Shown here piece after piece: positions 11,969 to 13,649 of a DNA stretch of 13,649 nt. The DNA is from VRUE01 sp035605155 (GTDB lineage Bacteria; Actinomycetota; Thermoleophilia; Solirubrobacterales; 70-9), in assembly GCA_035605155.1 (NCBI GenBank), contig DATNHC010000001.1:1-13649 (forward strand). Direction: 5' to 3'. Numbering within the stretch: position 1 is the stretch's first letter; every line of letters starts with the position of its first letter. The position numbers and the translations under genes were made by a program. The notes below the pieces were generated by a model. That model searched no databases, was not told the origin of the DNA, and saw only the letters and a list, made by a program, of their open reading frames with translations.

Positions 11969-12588
11969 TGGCTCGCGATACTGCGCCGCAGTGCAAGCAG
12001 TGCCGTCGCGAGGGCCAAAAGCTTTTCCTCAAGGGCGAGCGCTGCTTCACCGACAAGTGCGGCGTCGAGCGCCGCTCATACCCGCCTGGAGAGCACGGCC
12101 GCGGCCGCATGCGGCAGTCCGAGTACCGGGTGCAGCTGCGTGAGAAGCAGAAGACGCGGCGCTACTACCAGGTGCTCGAGAAACAGTTCCGCGCCTACTA
12201 CGACAAGGCCTCGCGCCAGGACGGCGTCACCGGCGAGAACCTGCTGCGCCTGCTCGAGTCACGCTTCGACAACGTGCTGGTCCGCCTCGGCTTCGCCGCC
12301 TCCCGGCGCCAGGCCCGCCAGCTGATCCGCCATGGCCACTGGCTGATCAACGGCCGTCGCGTCGACATCCCCTCTTACCAGGTACGCCCCGAGGACGTGA
12401 TCTCGATCAAGTCGAGCTCGGCCGCCACCGACACGATTCGCAAGGCGACCGAGCTGGTCTCGACCGTGCCTGCTTGGCTGCAGGCCGATCACGACTCCCT
12501 CACGGCCAAGGTCCTGCGCTATCCCGAGCGCGCGGAGATCTCGGCGCCGGTGCAAGAGCAGCTGATCGTCGAGCTGTACTCCAAGTAA
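11968..12588 (+). CDS. rpsD: 30S ribosomal protein S4, zinc type
   Basis: S4 binds the 16S rRNA 5' domain early in assembly and, with S3 and S5, forms the mRNA entry. In E. coli it represses the alpha operon by binding its mRNA. The 206 aa product has zinc ligands C9, C12, C26 and C31, the KTRRYYQVLEKQFRAYYDKA helix region and the S4 RNA-binding domain SRFDNVLVRLGFAASRRQAR (from about 97). It ends EQLIVELYSK. GTG 11968 overlaps the rpsK stop. I did not see a pseudoknot-like S4 target upstream of rpsM. Confidence 0.98.
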   Translation: MARDTAPQCKQCRREGQKLFLKGERCFTDKCGVERRSYPPGEHGRGRMRQSEYRVQLREKQKTRRYYQVLEKQFRAYYDKASRQDGVTGENLLRLLESRFDNVLVRLGFAASRRQARQLIRHGHWLINGRRVDIPSYQVRPEDVISIKSSSAATDTIRKATELVSTVPAWLQADHDSLTAKVLRYPERAEISAPVQEQLIVELYSK

Positions 12589-12628
12589 CCGGAACCAGTT
12601 TTCTGAACACGCAATACGCAAGGAACAC

Positions 12629-13612
12629 ATGACCACTGACTTCCAGGTCCCCCGCATCACCTCCGAGAAGGTTGACGACCGCCGTGGCACCTTCACGATC
12701 GAGCCGCTCGACAAGGGCTTCGGCTACACCTTCGGCAACAGTCTCCGCCGCGTCCTGCTCTCCTCGCTGGGCGGCGCTGCGGTAACCAGTGTCCGCATCG
12801 AGGGCGTCGCGCACGAGTTCTCGACCGTGCCCGGCGTCAAGGAGGACGTCACCGACATTGTCCTCAACCTCAAGGACCTCGTCGTCCGCATGCACACGGA
12901 TGCCGATGAGGTCGAGGCGCCGCTGGTCGCCACCGGTCCCGGTGAGATCAAGGCCAAGAACATCGATCTGCCCTCGGGGGTTGAGATTCTCAATCCCGAC
13001 GCGCCGATCGCGACGCTCGAGAAGAAAACCAAGCTCGAGATCTACCTGACGATCGGCCGTGGCCGTGGCTACTCGCCAGCCGAGGAGAACAAGTCCGACG
13101 AGCAGCCGATCGGCGTGATCCCAATCGACTCGATCTTCTCGCCGATCCGCCGTGCCTCTTACTCGGTGGCAACGGCTCGAGTCGGGCAGCGCACTGATTT
13201 CGACAAACTGACTCTCGACCTCGAGACCGACGGCTCGATCGAGCCCGGCGCGGCGTTGCGCGAGGCCTCGGAGATCCTCATCAAGAGCCTGGCGATCTTC
13301 ACCGACGCCGACCGGGTCGAGGAGCTGACCGCGCGCGAGCCGGTCGCGCCGCACGCCGCCGACGTGCTGCCCGGCCCGGGCGGCGCCGATGGCATCGCCA
13401 GCAGCAATGGTCTGGACGAGATCCTGATCGAGGAGCTGGAGCTCGGCGTCCGCTCCTACAACTGCCTCAAGCGGGCGGGGGTGCAGACCGTCGGCGACCT
13501 GGTGCGCAAGACGCGCTCGGAGCTGAATGCGATCCCCAACTTCGGCCAGAAGTCGATCGAGGAAGTGATCGAGACCCTGCACGGGCGCGGCCTCGATCTC
13601 CAGGGAGACTGA
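12629..13612 (+). CDS. rpoA: DNA-directed RNA polymerase subunit alpha
   Basis: The alpha dimer nucleates RNA polymerase assembly, and its C-terminal domain touches UP elements and activators. The 327 aa product has the N-terminal dimerisation domain (FTIEPLDKGFGYTFGNSLRR at 22-41, LSSLGGAAVTSVRIEGVAHE, ILNPDAPIATL). A Gly/Ala/Asp linker (about 236-262) leads to the C-terminal domain (263-320). R275 in LELGVRSYNCLKRAGV corresponds to E. coli R265. IPNFGQKSIEEVIE completes the fold. Length is normal. AAGGA is 4 nt before the ATG. A 40 nt gap follows rpsD. Confidence 0.98.
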   Translation: MTTDFQVPRITSEKVDDRRGTFTIEPLDKGFGYTFGNSLRRVLLSSLGGAAVTSVRIEGVAHEFSTVPGVKEDVTDIVLNLKDLVVRMHTDADEVEAPLVATGPGEIKAKNIDLPSGVEILNPDAPIATLEKKTKLEIYLTIGRGRGYSPAEENKSDEQPIGVIPIDSIFSPIRRASYSVATARVGQRTDFDKLTLDLETDGSIEPGAALREASEILIKSLAIFTDADRVEELTAREPVAPHAADVLPGPGGADGIASSNGLDEILIEELELGVRSYNCLKRAGVQTVGDLVRKTRSELNAIPNFGQKSIEEVIETLHGRGLDLQGD

Positions 13613-13627
13613 GGAGCTGAGCCGGCG

Positions 13628-13649
13628 ATGCGCCACCGCAAGAAGCGCA
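13628..13649 (+). CDS. rplQ: 50S ribosomal protein L17, first seven codons (partial)
   Basis: ATG 13628 opens MRHRKKR, the nearly invariant beginning of L17, and rplQ follows rpoA in most bacteria. GAGGAG just after the rpoA stop serves as binding site. The window ends in the eighth codon. Confidence 0.85.

Overview
The window is a stretch of the S10-spc-alpha ribosomal protein supercluster, all on the + strand. It runs from the last codons of a gene I read as rpsS, through rplV, rpsC, rplP, rpmC, rpsQ, rplN, rplX, rplE, rpsN, rpsH, rplF, rplR, rpsE, rpmD, rplO, secY, adk, map, rpmJ, rpsM, rpsK, rpsD and rpoA, to the first codons of rplQ. The DNA is GC-rich with mostly C/G-ending codons. Gene order, the zinc-type (61 aa) S14, cysteine-bearing S4 and L36 and the protein sequences suggest a high-GC Gram-positive, probably Actinomycetota and perhaps Thermoleophilia/Solirubrobacterales. 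The phylum is reasonably likely; the class is a guess from general similarity.

Layout. 1-4985 holds the end of the S10 operon and the first half of spc. Most genes here overlap by 1-8 nt (GTGA, ATGA and TAATG junctions), as expected of translationally coupled genes. 4986-7572 holds rplF to rplO, including rpmD (58 aa, GTG start at 6899). 7572-10512 holds secY, adk and map. 10513-11049 is a 537 nt gap with no gene, filled with inverted repeats; infA, which commonly lies between map and rpmJ, is not there. 11050-13649 is the alpha operon with rpoA. The proteins build both ribosomal subunits, insert membrane proteins (SecY), balance adenylates (Adk), remove N-terminal methionine (Map) and nucleate RNA polymerase (alpha).

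Two things stand out. First, the few loose junctions in this tight cluster are occupied by long palindromic elements. Three related ~160 nt elements (380-544, 1312-1469, 4993-5157) each reach from the upstream stop codon to the Shine-Dalgarno sequence of the next gene. Their left arm base-pairs with that Shine-Dalgarno, and the core hairpin is kept by compensating changes. A fourth, looser relative lies between secY and adk. Two copies of a second family (arms at 10521/10662 and 10783/10921, each enclosing small GC hairpins) lie between map and rpmJ. Second, several ribosomal proteins carry long low-complexity extensions: S17 (about 176 N-terminal residues), S5 (about 100 C-terminal), L5 (about 80 C-terminal) and S3 (Gly/Arg-rich tail). 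The S17 and S5 extensions share a recognisable sequence block.
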